NCBI RefSeq assembly: GCF_002266285.1
Contig: NZ_NPMS01000005.1
Coordinates: forward strand, 62,001 to 126,000
Direction of reading: 5' to 3'
Length of the DNA stretch: 64,000 nt
From: Virgibacillus indicus
Lineage (GTDB): Bacteria; Bacillota; Bacilli; Bacillales; Amphibacillaceae
Part shown: one piece after another, positions 47,444 to 56,479 of the stretch
Layout: each line of letters opens with the position of its first letter
How positions within the stretch are numbered: the first letter of the stretch is position 1
Notes under the pieces: model-generated
Database searches by the model: none
Seen by the model: the letters and a program-made list of their open reading frames with translations, nothing else
What the model was told of the DNA's origin: nothing
Program-made: the position numbers and the translations under genes

Positions 47444-47556
47444 TTTTTAATAATATTTAATTAATGCTAAACAAGTATTGTTGCCGTATAATAGTTCATG
47501 ATAGTTACAGTCAAACTTAGACACCGATGGATTTTATCAGTAAGGAGGTTGCATCC

Positions 47557-48174
47557 TTGAGTAATACTAGTAGTGTAATTTACAGCATAATGGAATGGAT
47601 TACTCGTTTCGCTTTTGTAAATATATTATGGATACTGTTTTCACTGGCTGGTGGAATTATTCTTGGTTTCTTCCCCTCCACTACTGCAATGTTTGCTATT
47701 GTCCGGGATTGGTTAAGGGGAAACACGGAGGTTCCGGTTTTTAAGACCTTTTGGAAATATTTTAAAAAGGATTTTTGGAAAAGTAATCGTTTAGGACTAT
47801 TTATCATGGCAATCGCCGCTATAATCGGAGCAGATATCTGGTACATACAAATTAACCTGAATGAGCTTCTAACCTGGACATATATCCCACTGTTCGCATT
47901 CATGCTGCTGTTTCTGTTATTTTCTTTTTACATATTCCCAGCTTTTGTACACTATGATCTTAAACTATTTAAACTGGTCAAAAATGCTTTTCTAATCATG
48001 TTAATTAATCCTCTAAATACAATTTTAATCATTCTGTGTCTCGGATCCCTTTATTTTGTAATGCGTTCGATTCCGGCATTGGCATTCATTTTTGGCGGGA
48101 GCTCCTATGCTTTTATTACAATGTGGCTGTGCTTGAATGCATTTAATAAGATACAAAGGAAGCAGGGGAAATAA
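47557..48174 (+). CDS. YesL/DUF624-family membrane protein
   Basis: A 205-aa five-segment membrane protein, third YesL-type gene here (WITRFAFVNILWILFSLAGGIILGFFPSTTAMFAIVRDW). I start at TTG 47557, 8 nt after AAGGAGG; an earlier ATG at 47527 spans that ribosome site. It diverges from xylA and shares the 220-bp control region with it, so it may respond to xylose. Its 3' end converges on the ABC permease gene through a two-way terminator. Confidence 0.8.
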   Translation: MSNTSSVIYSIMEWITRFAFVNILWILFSLAGGIILGFFPSTTAMFAIVRDWLRGNTEVPVFKTFWKYFKKDFWKSNRLGLFIMAIAAIIGADIWYIQINLNELLTWTYIPLFAFMLLFLLFSFYIFPAFVHYDLKLFKLVKNAFLIMLINPLNTILIILCLGSLYFVMRSIPALAFIFGGSSYAFITMWLCLNAFNKIQRKQGK

Positions 48175-48209
48175 AAAATCACTTACTCAAATAGAGAAAG
48201 TGATTTTTT
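48173..48209. terminator. Bidirectional terminator
   Basis: AAAAAATCACTT (48173-48184) / AAGTGATTTTTT (48198-48209): perfect 12-bp arms giving a U-run on both strands, between the YesL-type gene and the permease gene that converges on it. Confidence 0.85.
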
Positions 48210-48217
48210 AATTTGCA

Positions 48218-49039
48218 TTATCCTTTAACAGCACTTGAAGAAATACCCTCCACCACTTTATTACTGAAGAATAAAAATGCGAGCAGTATTGGTAATACAC
48301 TTATGATTAATGTTGCACCAATAGCACCCCAGTCGGTCATGTACTGTCCAATAAAGTTTTGGATTCCAACTGTAAGTGTTTTAAATTTGTCTGAACTGAT
48401 AAATGTGTTCACAAATACGAACTCATTCCAATTATAAATCATATTGATAATGACAGTTGTAGACATAACAGGTGTTGTCATCGGAAGGATTATCCTGAAA
48501 AACATCCGATGAACCGAGCACCCATCAATAATGGCTGCTTCTTCTATTTCACGTGGAAGTGTGTAATAAAATCCGAGCAGTATCATCATCGTAATCGGCA
48601 GGTTATAGGCCGTATATGTAATGACAATTGACCATGGATTATCAATCAGATTTACATTTAAAAACATACTGAACAAAGGAATTATTGCTGAATGGATTGG
48701 AATCATCAGACCAACCATGAATAGACCCAATACTAGTTTGCTAAGTTTCCATTGCATTCTCGTAATTACAAATGTAGCCATACTTGCTAATAAAACGGTT
48801 AAAATAATCGCTATACCAGTTATCCAAATACTATTCCAGAAATAAAGACCAATTCCGCCTTCCCAGACCTTTGCATAGTTTTCCCATCTGAATTCGGATG
48901 GCAGTGCAAATGGGGATCCTGAGAATATCTCCTGATTGTCTTTCAAAGAGAACATGAACAGCCAGATGATCGGGAAAATTTGAAACACTGCTACGATTGC
49001 TAAACATAGATACAGAAAAAAGTAACCGATGCGCCCCAT
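48218..49039 (-). CDS. Xylo-oligosaccharide ABC permease (CUT1, MalG type)
   Basis: A 273-aa permease with six hydrophobic segments and EAA motif EEAAIIDGCSVHRMFFRIILPMTTPVM (about 165-191). AGGAGG before the ATG. Last gene of the binding protein-permease-permease operon (50036, 49055, 48218). The XylR-type operator upstream of the operon suggests xylose or xylo-oligosaccharides as substrate. No ATPase gene is present. Confidence 0.9.
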   Translation of the reverse strand: MGRIGYFFLYLCLAIVAVFQIFPIIWLFMFSLKDNQEIFSGSPFALPSEFRWENYAKVWEGGIGLYFWNSIWITGIAIILTVLLASMATFVITRMQWKLSKLVLGLFMVGLMIPIHSAIIPLFSMFLNVNLIDNPWSIVITYTAYNLPITMMILLGFYYTLPREIEEAAIIDGCSVHRMFFRIILPMTTPVMSTTVIINMIYNWNEFVFVNTFISSDKFKTLTVGIQNFIGQYMTDWGAIGATLIISVLPILLAFLFFSNKVVEGISSSAVKG

Positions 49040-49054
49040 ACGATAAACCTCCTA

Positions 49055-49948
49055 TTAATATTGAATTTCCTCTTTGGTCGCTGTAGCCTTTCGTACGATT
49101 ACAGTCACGATTAAAGTTATGATTAATAACAGGAAGCCAATTGCACTGCCATAACCAAAGTCATTACTTGAAAAGGCCAGTTTATACATGTAAGACGCCA
49201 TAACTTCACTGGCTCCATTCGGTCCACCGCCAGTCATAACATAAATCAGATCAAAATATTTCAAAGATCCAACTACAGCCAGTACAACCGTTACTTTTAT
49301 TACTCCCATAATTAAAGGCATTTTAATTTTTAATGCAATTTGAAGCGGAGTTGCCCCGTCAATTTTTGCTGCTTCTACCAGTGACTCGGGAATATTTTTC
49401 AATGCTGCATAATAAATCAGAATGTAAAATCCTGCATATTGCCATAAAATAGGTATAAATATTGCATATAGTACAACCGACGGCTCCGCCAGCCATGCTG
49501 GGGGATTTTCAAATCCAATAGCCACCAGAAAACTATTTAACATCCCATTTGTAGGATTAAAAACCTTAATCCATAATTGGGCAATTGCAACAGAAGATAA
49601 TAGCATTGGAATTAAGTAGATTTTCCTAAGCAGATCTGCTCCTTTTATTTTTGATGCCAATATAAGTGAGATTGCCAGATAAACAATCAAACTAAGTGTG
49701 GAAAACAAAGCTAGTAAAAAAGAATGTAATGCACTATCCCAAAACTTTGCATCCTGAATTGCATTGATATAATTTTCCAACCCTATATACTCCATAGCCC
49801 CAATGCCATCCCATTCCATTAAGCCATAATAGCCTGTTAGAATCAGTGGGATGAATATGAGGACACCTATTAATAGGAGTGCAGGGAGAACATACAATGC
49901 TATAATCCATTTATTGGACATTACTTTATTCATAACATTCAACCCCAT
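49055..49948 (-). CDS. Xylo-oligosaccharide ABC permease (CUT1, MalF type)
   Basis: A 297-aa permease with six hydrophobic segments and EAA motif VEAAKIDGATPLQIALKIKMPLIMGVI (about 198-224). Two in-frame ATGs (49948, 49933) both have weak ribosome sites; the shorter starts MNKVMSNKW. It is separated from the binding-protein gene by an 87-bp gap holding a hairpin. Partner of the MalG-type permease 15 bp downstream. Confidence 0.9.
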   Translation of the reverse strand: MGLNVMNKVMSNKWIIALYVLPALLLIGVLIFIPLILTGYYGLMEWDGIGAMEYIGLENYINAIQDAKFWDSALHSFLLALFSTLSLIVYLAISLILASKIKGADLLRKIYLIPMLLSSVAIAQLWIKVFNPTNGMLNSFLVAIGFENPPAWLAEPSVVLYAIFIPILWQYAGFYILIYYAALKNIPESLVEAAKIDGATPLQIALKIKMPLIMGVIKVTVVLAVVGSLKYFDLIYVMTGGGPNGASEVMASYMYKLAFSSNDFGYGSAIGFLLLIITLIVTVIVRKATATKEEIQY

Positions 49949-49961
49949 ATCTTAAGAAGTA

Positions 49962-49998
49962 GAAAAGGACATTCCAGCTTTCAGGATATGTCCTTTTC
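49962..49998 (-). promoter_or_regulatory. Intergenic hairpin after the binding-protein gene
   Basis: GAAAAGGACAT (49962-49972) / ATGTCCTTTTC (49988-49998), perfect 11-bp stem; only a short pyrimidine tract follows. Probably sets the binding-protein to permease ratio. Confidence 0.6.
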
Positions 49999-50035
49999 AT
50001 TTTGACTGGATTACTTCAGGCAGATTACAAATCTG

Positions 50036-51334
50036 CTATTCTGCTGAAAGTGCTTCTTCATGTTTCTCAGCAAATTCTTCCGGAGATACTTCATTTCCGA
50101 ATAGTGCCTGGATCATATCCAAATGAACCTGTGCTACATCAGCACTCATTTGAACATCTGCAAATAAAGTAATATTACTTGCCTGATTTAAATCATCCAG
50201 AACATCTACATACATTTGCGGAAGATCCAATGATTCAGCATCCACCTTCGTAGCTGGAATAACACCAGCTTCTGTTACAGATTTTTCTCCCCATTGCTGT
50301 ACAAAGTATGAAACAAATTCTTTTGCTTCTTCTTTTACATCTGAATCTTCAGCTACAAATAGTCCAACACCAGGACCACCAACAAAACTGTCCATGTCTC
50401 CCTGACCATCTACTGTCGGGAAATTAAAGTATTCTACAGAATCTCTGAATTCCTGAGGTACATCTTCATTTGTAGTATAGTTTGGCAGATCCCATGTTGC
50501 AATTAAATACATTGCTGCCTGTTCGTTCATAAACATGCTTTTCGCTTCTTCATCGGATAGACCATTAAAGCCTTGTACAAATGCATCCATATCAACAAGA
50601 TTTTGTACTTCTTCAGCTGCCGATACCAATGCAGGGCCTTCAAAAGAACCGGATCTGTTAATTGCATTTGTTAATACATCGCCACCACCGATTCGATCAG
50701 CAAGATACATGTACCATAGAGAACCTGTCCAACGATCTTTGTTTCCTAAAGCAATTGGAGCTACTCCATTATCTTTCAAGGTTGTAACAACATTCTCCAA
50801 TTCTTCCAATGTTTCAGGAGCTTCCAGACCGTATTCATCAAAAATAGCTTTATTGTAAAATACAGTCGCAATATTCAATTCCAGTGGTAAGCCGTACGTA
50901 CTTCCATCAATTGCATAGGCTTCTGCAGTTCCGGATACGAAGCTATCATTCAGATCTCCTTCAAGCAGATCATCCAATGGTGCAAACATTTCACCATCGA
51001 CATATGGCTCCAAAAATCCTGCAGCCCAAGTCATTCCTACGTCAGGTAACTCATTTGAAGTTGAAAGTACCTTCAATTTATCTTTATACTGCTCATTACT
51101 TAAAACTTCCAGCTCAATCTTTACATCTTCATGTTCACTTTCAAAGTCTGAAATGATTTCGCTTACAATTTTGTTATGCTGAGCAGAACTTCCTTCAGGC
51201 CACAGGTGCATAAATTCGATTGTCTTCTCATCACCAGAGCTAGAATCAGCATCGTCAGAACCTGAACATGCTGCCAGCAATAATACAGAGACTAAAATGG
51301 TAAATAGAATTGTAATCGCTTTCTTGTTTTTCAT
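50036..51334 (-). CDS. Sugar-binding lipoprotein (CUT1 family)
   Basis: A 432-aa extracellular solute-binding protein. Signal peptide with lipobox VLLLAACSGSD (Cys about 23). FMHLWPEGSSAQHN and WDLPNY segments fit family-1 SBPs for oligosaccharides. First gene of the ABC operon, preceded by a promoter whose -35 lies within a XylR-type operator. Ligand inferred to be a xylo-oligosaccharide. Confidence 0.92.
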   Translation of the reverse strand: MKNKKAITILFTILVSVLLLAACSGSDDADSSSGDEKTIEFMHLWPEGSSAQHNKIVSEIISDFESEHEDVKIELEVLSNEQYKDKLKVLSTSNELPDVGMTWAAGFLEPYVDGEMFAPLDDLLEGDLNDSFVSGTAEAYAIDGSTYGLPLELNIATVFYNKAIFDEYGLEAPETLEELENVVTTLKDNGVAPIALGNKDRWTGSLWYMYLADRIGGGDVLTNAINRSGSFEGPALVSAAEEVQNLVDMDAFVQGFNGLSDEEAKSMFMNEQAAMYLIATWDLPNYTTNEDVPQEFRDSVEYFNFPTVDGQGDMDSFVGGPGVGLFVAEDSDVKEEAKEFVSYFVQQWGEKSVTEAGVIPATKVDAESLDLPQMYVDVLDDLNQASNITLFADVQMSADVAQVHLDMIQALFGNEVSPEEFAEKHEEALSAE

Positions 51335-51387
51335 ACCAATACCCCCAGATTTAAATTTTTAATGCTTATTGCCTATAATCTATTTTC

Positions 51388-51416
51388 AGAATACCACGCA
51401 AAACATCGTTTGTCTA
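51388..51416 (-). promoter_or_regulatory. Promoter of the binding-protein operon
   Basis: Minus strand TAGACA (51411-51416), 17 bp, TATTCT (51388-51393). It aligns base for base in layout with the xylA promoter relative to the operator. Confidence 0.6.
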
Positions 51417-51430
51417 GTGGATAAACAAAG
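51406..51430. promoter_or_regulatory. xyl operator 2 (XylR site)
   Basis: GTTTGTC-TAGTGG-ATAAACAAAG, the same inverted repeat as at 47418-47443, followed in both cases by TTTTTA. Confidence 0.7.
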
Positions 51431-51589
51431 TTTTTATTATTTGTCCTATTATGGTACACTACCATTAGATACATGCTTCGAGTGTATGAAACCGATTATA
51501 TAGTCGCTTCTATCATATACCAATTTGAAAGTGTATAGATAATAAAATAGCGTTGTTTTCGCATGTATGCCTCGCAGTGGATGGGAATT

Positions 51590-51671
51590 GCGACGTAAAA
51601 TCAGCGATGATAATTCCATCAGCCGCTCAGGAAATATAACCACACTTCTACTAGCATATCAGTCATCCACT
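51590..51671. repeat. Leader of the 52-bp repeat array
   Basis: GCGACGTAAAATCAGCGATGATAATTCC and, further on, ACCACACTTC resemble 57751-57810, where the same order precedes the second 52-bp array. GCGACGTAA is also the complement of TTACGTCGC at 52092-52100, so the array is flanked by a short inverted repeat. Confidence 0.6.
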
Positions 51672-52020
51672 CTCTATGTGACCGGTAGCTAATTATTTCT
51701 GGTGGTTTGGGCACAGAGAGGCGCTCTATGTGACCGGCAGCTAATTATTTCTGGCTACCTGGACACAGAGAGGCGCGCTATGTGACCGGCAGCTAATTGT
51801 TTCTGGCTATTTGGGCACAGAGAGGCACGCTATGTGACCGGTAGCTAATTATTTCTGGTGGTTTGGGCACAGAGAGGCGCTCTATGTGACCGGTAGCTAA
51901 TTGTTTCTGGCTATTTGGGCACAGAGAGGAACTCTATGTGACCGGCAGCTAATTATTTCTGGTTGTTTGGGCACAGAGAGGCGCTCTATGTGACCGGTAG
52001 CTATTGTTTTCTAGCTATTA
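51672..52020 (+). repeat. 52-bp tandem hairpin repeat, seven units
   Basis: CTATGTGACCGG starts at 51674, 51726, 51778, 51830, 51882, 51934 and 51986, exactly 52 bp apart; the last unit is incomplete. Each unit opens with CTCTATGTG or a variant and closes with CACAGAGAG, an 8 of 9 complement, so each can fold as a hairpin. Units differ by few substitutions and have no indels. No coding frame runs through it. It lies between the sugar-binding operon and xylR. Confidence 0.92.
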
Positions 52021-52191
52021 GGTACGCCAAACCCTAATAATCCGTTCAATCCGCAAAAAACATCCGTCCGAAGTTGAAATCAACAGAGCAGTTACGTCGC
52101 ATTCTATAGATTTTGCGACAAAAATAATTTTCCTTTTCGGTGGGAAGAGTAACCGCAGTCCCAGCATTTTGGAAAACAAATTAAATAAAGA
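52021..52191. other. Upstream region of xylR
   Basis: Holds TTACGTCGCATTCTATAGAT (shared with 34014) and the presumed xylR promoter, for which I find no clear -35/-10 pair. No gene. Confidence 0.4.
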
Positions 52192-53400
52192 ATGAAAGAG
52201 TTGAGATTAAAGATGAGGATAAGCCAAACTTTTAATCAGCATGTTGTAAAGAAAGGGAATAAATCATTGGTTCTGGAAACGATAATAGCCTGCTCTCCTA
52301 TATCAAGGGCAGAAACCGCCAACGTTACCGGCCTGAATAAAGGAACCGTTTCGTCACTGGTGAGTGAACTATTAGAGGAAAAGTTAATCAATGAATCAGG
52401 TCCGGGGAAATCTAGTGGAGGCAGAAGACCAGTCATGCTGCTTTTCAATGAAGTAGCCGGATATTCTATCGGAATTGATCTTGGAGTAAACTATATACTT
52501 GGTGTGTTAACAGATTTAAAGGGCAATATTCGTCAGGAAGAATTAGTAAAGTTTAAAGATTTATCCTACGAAGAATTAAAAACTAAATTATTTTTTATGA
52601 TAGATTCCCTTTCCTCATCTGCTCCACCAAGTCCATATGGAATAGTTGGGATTGGTGTCGGAGTTCCTGGAACGGTAAATAAAAATGGAGAAATTCTTTT
52701 GGCACCAAACCTTGAATGGAGGAATATTCATTTAAAAGCACTTATCGAAGAGAAATATAATTTGCCGGTTACCATTGAAAATGAAGCAAACGCAGGTGCT
52801 TATGGGGAGCAAAAGTTTGGAGTTGGCAAGGATTCCAATAATATTATTTACGTTAGTGTTGGAATAGGTATTGGTGTTGGACTCATTTTGAATGGCAGTT
52901 TGTATAAAGGAAATAATGGATTTTCCGGTGAACTGGGACATATGACCATTGAAGTCAATGGTGAAAAATGCCGGTGCGGCAGCGAAGGCTGCTGGGAGTT
53001 GTATGCATCCGAACAGGCTTTAGTTAAAAATGCGGAACAATCAGGTATTAAGCCTTCCTTTGAAGATGAAATATCTTTGGAAAATTTAATGATGCTCGCA
53101 GAAAACGGTGATTCAGAAACGATTAAGCTATTTGAAAAAATTGGCGACTACTTAGGTGTTGGGATTAACAATATTATTAATATCTTTAATCCGGAACAGG
53201 TCATTATCGGTAATCGCATTGCTTCGGCTGAAAAATGGCTGAAAGAACCATTAACTAACCGTATGCTCAAACAGACATTATGGTTTAATCAAAAGGATCT
53301 GAAAATCGATTTTTCCGAGCTCTCTACCCATTCAGCCGCTTTAGGTGTAGCCGCTTTTTCCGTTGATAATTTTTCACGGAGTCTTTGGTCGAATAACTAA
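52192..53400 (+). CDS. xylR: Xylose-responsive ROK repressor
   Basis: A 402-aa ROK repressor: winged HTH (SLVLETIIACSPISRAETANVTGLNKGTVSSLVSELL, about 25-61), sugar-binding GIDLGVNYILG, GIGVGVPGTV, ENEANAGAYGE, GIGIGVGLIL, and zinc motif GHMTIEVNGEKCRCGSEGCWE. Flanked by xylose uptake and xylosidase genes, it is the obvious binder of the two operators at 47418 and 51406. An internal ATG (codon 8) is an alternative start; both ribosome sites are weak. Confidence 0.9.
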   Translation: MKELRLKMRISQTFNQHVVKKGNKSLVLETIIACSPISRAETANVTGLNKGTVSSLVSELLEEKLINESGPGKSSGGRRPVMLLFNEVAGYSIGIDLGVNYILGVLTDLKGNIRQEELVKFKDLSYEELKTKLFFMIDSLSSSAPPSPYGIVGIGVGVPGTVNKNGEILLAPNLEWRNIHLKALIEEKYNLPVTIENEANAGAYGEQKFGVGKDSNNIIYVSVGIGIGVGLILNGSLYKGNNGFSGELGHMTIEVNGEKCRCGSEGCWELYASEQALVKNAEQSGIKPSFEDEISLENLMMLAENGDSETIKLFEKIGDYLGVGINNIINIFNPEQVIIGNRIASAEKWLKEPLTNRMLKQTLWFNQKDLKIDFSELSTHSAALGVAAFSVDNFSRSLWSNN

Positions 53401-53429
53401 ATGTGGGGGGATTCGGCCCTTGCCAATTT

Positions 53430-53443
53430 TGAAAGCACTTCCA
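53430..53443 (+). promoter_or_regulatory. cre-like site upstream of the GH43 gene
   Basis: TGAAAGCACTTCCA, 12 of 14 to the cre consensus, 46 bp before the ATG. No promoter was identified next to it. Confidence 0.35.
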
Positions 53444-53489
53444 TGAGTTATTGAGTTAAGAAAAAAATATATATATTGAGGTGGATAAA

Positions 53490-55106
53490 ATGACAATAAT
53501 TCAAAACCCGATTTTAACAGGCTTTAACCCAGATCCAAGTATTTGCCGTGTTAATGAAGATTATTACATTGCCGTTTCTACTTTCGAATGGTTTCCTGGT
53601 GTAGGAATCTATCATTCTAAGGATTTAAAAAACTGGCGATTAGTTTCACGACCGCTCAATCGTCTCAGTCAATTAAATATGATGGGAAATCCGGATTCAG
53701 GTGGTATTTGGGCACCTGCCCTATCCTATAGTGACGGTAAATTCTGGTTGATTTATACTGATGTAAAGGTTACGGAAGGTCAATGGAAAGACAGCCATAA
53801 TTATTTGGTCACCTGTGAATCAATTAATGGTGAATGGTCTGAACCAATTTACTTAAACAGCTCCGGATTCGATCCTTCCCTATTCCATGATGATGATGGA
53901 AAGAAATATCTGGTAAACATGCTCTGGGATCATCGTGTTGGCAACCATAATTTTTACGGGATTGTACTTCAGGAATATAATCATGAACAGCAAAAACTTG
54001 TTGGTAAAGCTGAAGTGATTTTCAAAGGAACTGATATTAAACTTACAGAAGCCCCTCATTTATATAAAATGAATGGATATTACTACCTTTTAACAGCAGA
54101 GGGCGGAACAAAATATGAGCATGCTTCAACGATTGCACGTTCTAAGGATTTAAGAGGACCATACGTGGTACATCCAGATAACCCATTAATTACTTCGTGG
54201 CCAAATCCACGGAATCCCCTGCAAAAAGCAGGTCATGCGTCAATCGTTAAGACACATACAAATGAGTGGTTCCTGGTTCATTTAACAGGCAGGCCTTTGC
54301 CACAAGAGGATAAGCCATTATTGGATCATAGAGGCTACTGTCCTTTGGGGCGTGAAACCGCAATCCAGCGATTGGAATGGAAAAATGATTGGCCATATGT
54401 TGTCGGAGGCAATGAACCTTCACTTGAAACAGAGGGTCCTGATATAGAAGAAGTAATATGGGATAAAGGTTTTGATGAGAAGGATGATTTTAATAACGAT
54501 ACATTAAATCAACATTTCCAAACTTTACGTATCCCTTTGGGAGAAGATATCCTATCACTAAAGGATAATCCCGGACATTTACGTCTTTACGGGAAAGAAT
54601 CATTAACATCCAAATTCACTCAGAGCTTCGTTGCACGTCGCTGGCAGCATTTTAATTTTACTGCTGAAACAAAGGTCGCATTTAACCCGGAATCCTTTCA
54701 GCAAGCTGCAGGATTGGTAAATTATTATAATACCCAAAACTGGACTGCACTTCAGATAACATGGAATGAGGAAAAAGGCAGAATCCTTGAATTAACAACC
54801 TGTGATAACTTTACGTTCGATCAGCCGCTAAAAGATAAGCAAATCGTTATCCCAGAAGAAGTTGAACATGTTTACCTGCGTGCTGATGTAAATACAAATA
54901 TTTACGAGTATTCCTATTCATTTGATGGTGAGAATTGGACTAAAATCCCTGTTCAGCTATATTCTTATAAACTATCTGATGATTATATTCAAGGTGGCGG
55001 GTTCTTCACAGGTGCATTTGTAGGAATGCAGTGTCAGGATACTTCCGGTGAGAATCTGCATGCTGATTTTGATTATTTTGTTTATAAAGAAAAAGAAAGT
55101 AATTGA
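53490..55106 (+). CDS. xynB: GH43 beta-xylosidase
   Basis: A 538-aa GH43 enzyme, releasing xylose from xylo-oligosaccharides. Five-bladed propeller with catalytic base Asp in GFNPDPS (about 13), the pKa-tuning Asp in GFDPSLF (about 128), and general acid Glu in LTEAPHLYK (about 185); a C-terminal beta-sandwich (about 330-538) completes the usual two-domain form. Start at ATG 53490 with GAGGTGG 5 nt upstream. No signal peptide, so it acts on imported oligomers. A TnpB element sits 32 bp past its stop. Confidence 0.95.
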   Translation: MTIIQNPILTGFNPDPSICRVNEDYYIAVSTFEWFPGVGIYHSKDLKNWRLVSRPLNRLSQLNMMGNPDSGGIWAPALSYSDGKFWLIYTDVKVTEGQWKDSHNYLVTCESINGEWSEPIYLNSSGFDPSLFHDDDGKKYLVNMLWDHRVGNHNFYGIVLQEYNHEQQKLVGKAEVIFKGTDIKLTEAPHLYKMNGYYYLLTAEGGTKYEHASTIARSKDLRGPYVVHPDNPLITSWPNPRNPLQKAGHASIVKTHTNEWFLVHLTGRPLPQEDKPLLDHRGYCPLGRETAIQRLEWKNDWPYVVGGNEPSLETEGPDIEEVIWDKGFDEKDDFNNDTLNQHFQTLRIPLGEDILSLKDNPGHLRLYGKESLTSKFTQSFVARRWQHFNFTAETKVAFNPESFQQAAGLVNYYNTQNWTALQITWNEEKGRILELTTCDNFTFDQPLKDKQIVIPEEVEHVYLRADVNTNIYEYSYSFDGENWTKIPVQLYSYKLSDDYIQGGGFFTGAFVGMQCQDTSGENLHADFDYFVYKEKESN

Positions 55107-55137
55107 GCTGGGTCAAACAAATTGACAGTATAATAAT

Positions 55138-55340
55138 GTGAATGACCCCACTTTACCATTTTCCAAATGCGTGAAGATGGGGCTTCCTGTTTCACAGACC
55201 AGTGCATCCCAGGGTCTCCAGAATGTCTTATACAGTCTCCGCAGGCTTTGTTTTATACTGATCGGACACAACCTTGCCCTACAGTCGTTCAGATACTAGA
55301 TTATTACTGGCATCTTGTCCAATTGTTCCAGTCCCCTCTG
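55138..55340 (-). ncRNA. Predicted TnpB guide RNA (omega/reRNA) and element right end
   Basis: After the tnpB stop the minus strand carries a conserved-looking tail ending in a hairpin, CCCCA (55146-55150) paired with TGGGG (55178-55182) around an inner CATTT/AAATG stem, and then TCATTCAC at 55138. This matches the right-end form of IS200/IS605 TnpB elements, where the RNA overlaps the tnpB 3' end. The guide would be read from 55137 downward on the minus strand. The 5' boundary is approximate. Confidence 0.5.
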
Positions 55341-56432
55341 CAGGATATTCAAGCTGGCATTATAATCTCGGTCAAGGATTGTTCCGCAGCCTTTGCAAAT
55401 ATGAGTGCGAATCGATAACGACTTTTTGACACGTGTTCCGCAATTTGAACAATCCTGTGAGGTGAAGTGTGGATTGACTTTGATCAGTAACCCGCCATTT
55501 CTTTCACACTTATAAGAAAGCATATTGCGAAACATTCCCCAGCCCGCATCAGAAATGGATTTGGATAGTCGCTTGTTTTTTACCAATTGTCGAATGTTCA
55601 AGTCTTCCACGGCAATAACTGAATACTTTTTTGCCAGATTGAAGCTTAATTTATGCAGGGTGTCTCTTCGCTGGTTGGATACTTTTTCATGGAGTTTTTG
55701 GATTTTGGTGACTTGTTTCTTGTAATTGACTGATCCCCGCTTCAGATGGGAGAGTCTCTGCTGGGCTCTTTTCAGTTTCTTCTCTGTTTGACGAAGAAAT
55801 CTTGGATTTTCATGGTAACTACCATCGGACAGAACGGCATATTTATTTAATCCAACATCAATTCCAACTGCAAGGTTTCTGTTGATCGGTGCTGGGTATA
55901 CCTGCCTCTCGACTCTAAAAATAGCATACCAGCGTGTACCCCGCCGTTTGATAATCAGTTGTTTGATGGTTCCATCTATCGGGCGATGTAAGTGAATGGG
56001 AATGTTACCTAATTTAGAAAGCTGTAAATCTCCATTGATGGCAAAAGATGCGGCGTAGCAATAATGTGAGTTTGGTTTGTGGCCAAATTGCGGGAAGGTC
56101 ATGCTGTTGTAGTCTTTATATTTCTTTAACTTCGGATAGCGTGCTTCTTTGCGGAAGAATTTAATAAATGCATGGTCAAGACGCCGGAAAACTTCCTGCA
56201 ATGGTTGGGAGGGCATATCTTTGAGGTAGGTCCAGGCGAGTTTATCCCGTTTCAGTTGGGTTTGCATTGCAGATCGGCTGTATGATTCCTTGGAAAGCTT
56301 GTATTTTCGTTGTTTATCCAAAAGAGCTGAGTTATAGGTTTGACGGCAATACGAAAGCCAGGTATCCAGAGTTTCCTTTTGTACGTCTGAAGGGAAAATT
56401 TCGTATTTTTGATTTAGCAGCATCAGCTTCAC
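55296..56432 (-). CDS. tnpB: TnpB RNA-guided nuclease (IS200/IS605 OrfB), intact
   Basis: A 378-aa TnpB with an N-terminal HTH/WED-type region (PSQPLQEVFRRLDHAFIKFFR, about 75-95) and a RuvC domain: GIDVGLNKYAV (D192), IAVEDLNI (E276), CSNCG...CKGCG zinc ribbon (328-349), and DRDYNASLNIL (Asp about 354-356). All catalytic and zinc residues are present, so it should be active. No TnpA transposase is near; it is a solitary element between the GH43 gene and a convergent gene. Ribosome site GAGGTG. Promoter and LexA-like box at 56444-56472. Confidence 0.93.
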   Translation of the reverse strand: MKLMLLNQKYEIFPSDVQKETLDTWLSYCRQTYNSALLDKQRKYKLSKESYSRSAMQTQLKRDKLAWTYLKDMPSQPLQEVFRRLDHAFIKFFRKEARYPKLKKYKDYNSMTFPQFGHKPNSHYCYAASFAINGDLQLSKLGNIPIHLHRPIDGTIKQLIIKRRGTRWYAIFRVERQVYPAPINRNLAVGIDVGLNKYAVLSDGSYHENPRFLRQTEKKLKRAQQRLSHLKRGSVNYKKQVTKIQKLHEKVSNQRRDTLHKLSFNLAKKYSVIAVEDLNIRQLVKNKRLSKSISDAGWGMFRNMLSYKCERNGGLLIKVNPHFTSQDCSNCGTRVKKSLSIRTHICKGCGTILDRDYNASLNILQRGLEQLDKMPVII

Positions 56433-56443
56433 CTCTCATTTTA

Positions 56444-56472
56444 ATTATAGAACAAACGTTTGTGATAATCAA
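56444..56472 (-). promoter_or_regulatory. tnpB promoter with LexA-like box in the spacer
   Basis: Minus strand TTGATT (56467-56472), 17-bp spacer, TATAAT (56444-56449). The spacer contains GAACAAACGTTT (56450-56461, plus-strand reading), which fits every position of the core of the B. subtilis SOS box (GAACRNRYGTTY), and the palindrome ACAAACGTTTGT. Confidence 0.6.
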
Positions 56473-56479
56473 GCATTTT

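Noticed and set aside
49962..49998. Operon-ending terminator after the binding-protein gene
   Set aside because: Strong stem but no proper U-run, and the permease genes continue directly; more likely a processing or stability hairpin.
51672..52020. CRISPR array
   Set aside because: The 52-bp units are tandem and similar along their whole length, with no unique spacers, and no cas genes are present.
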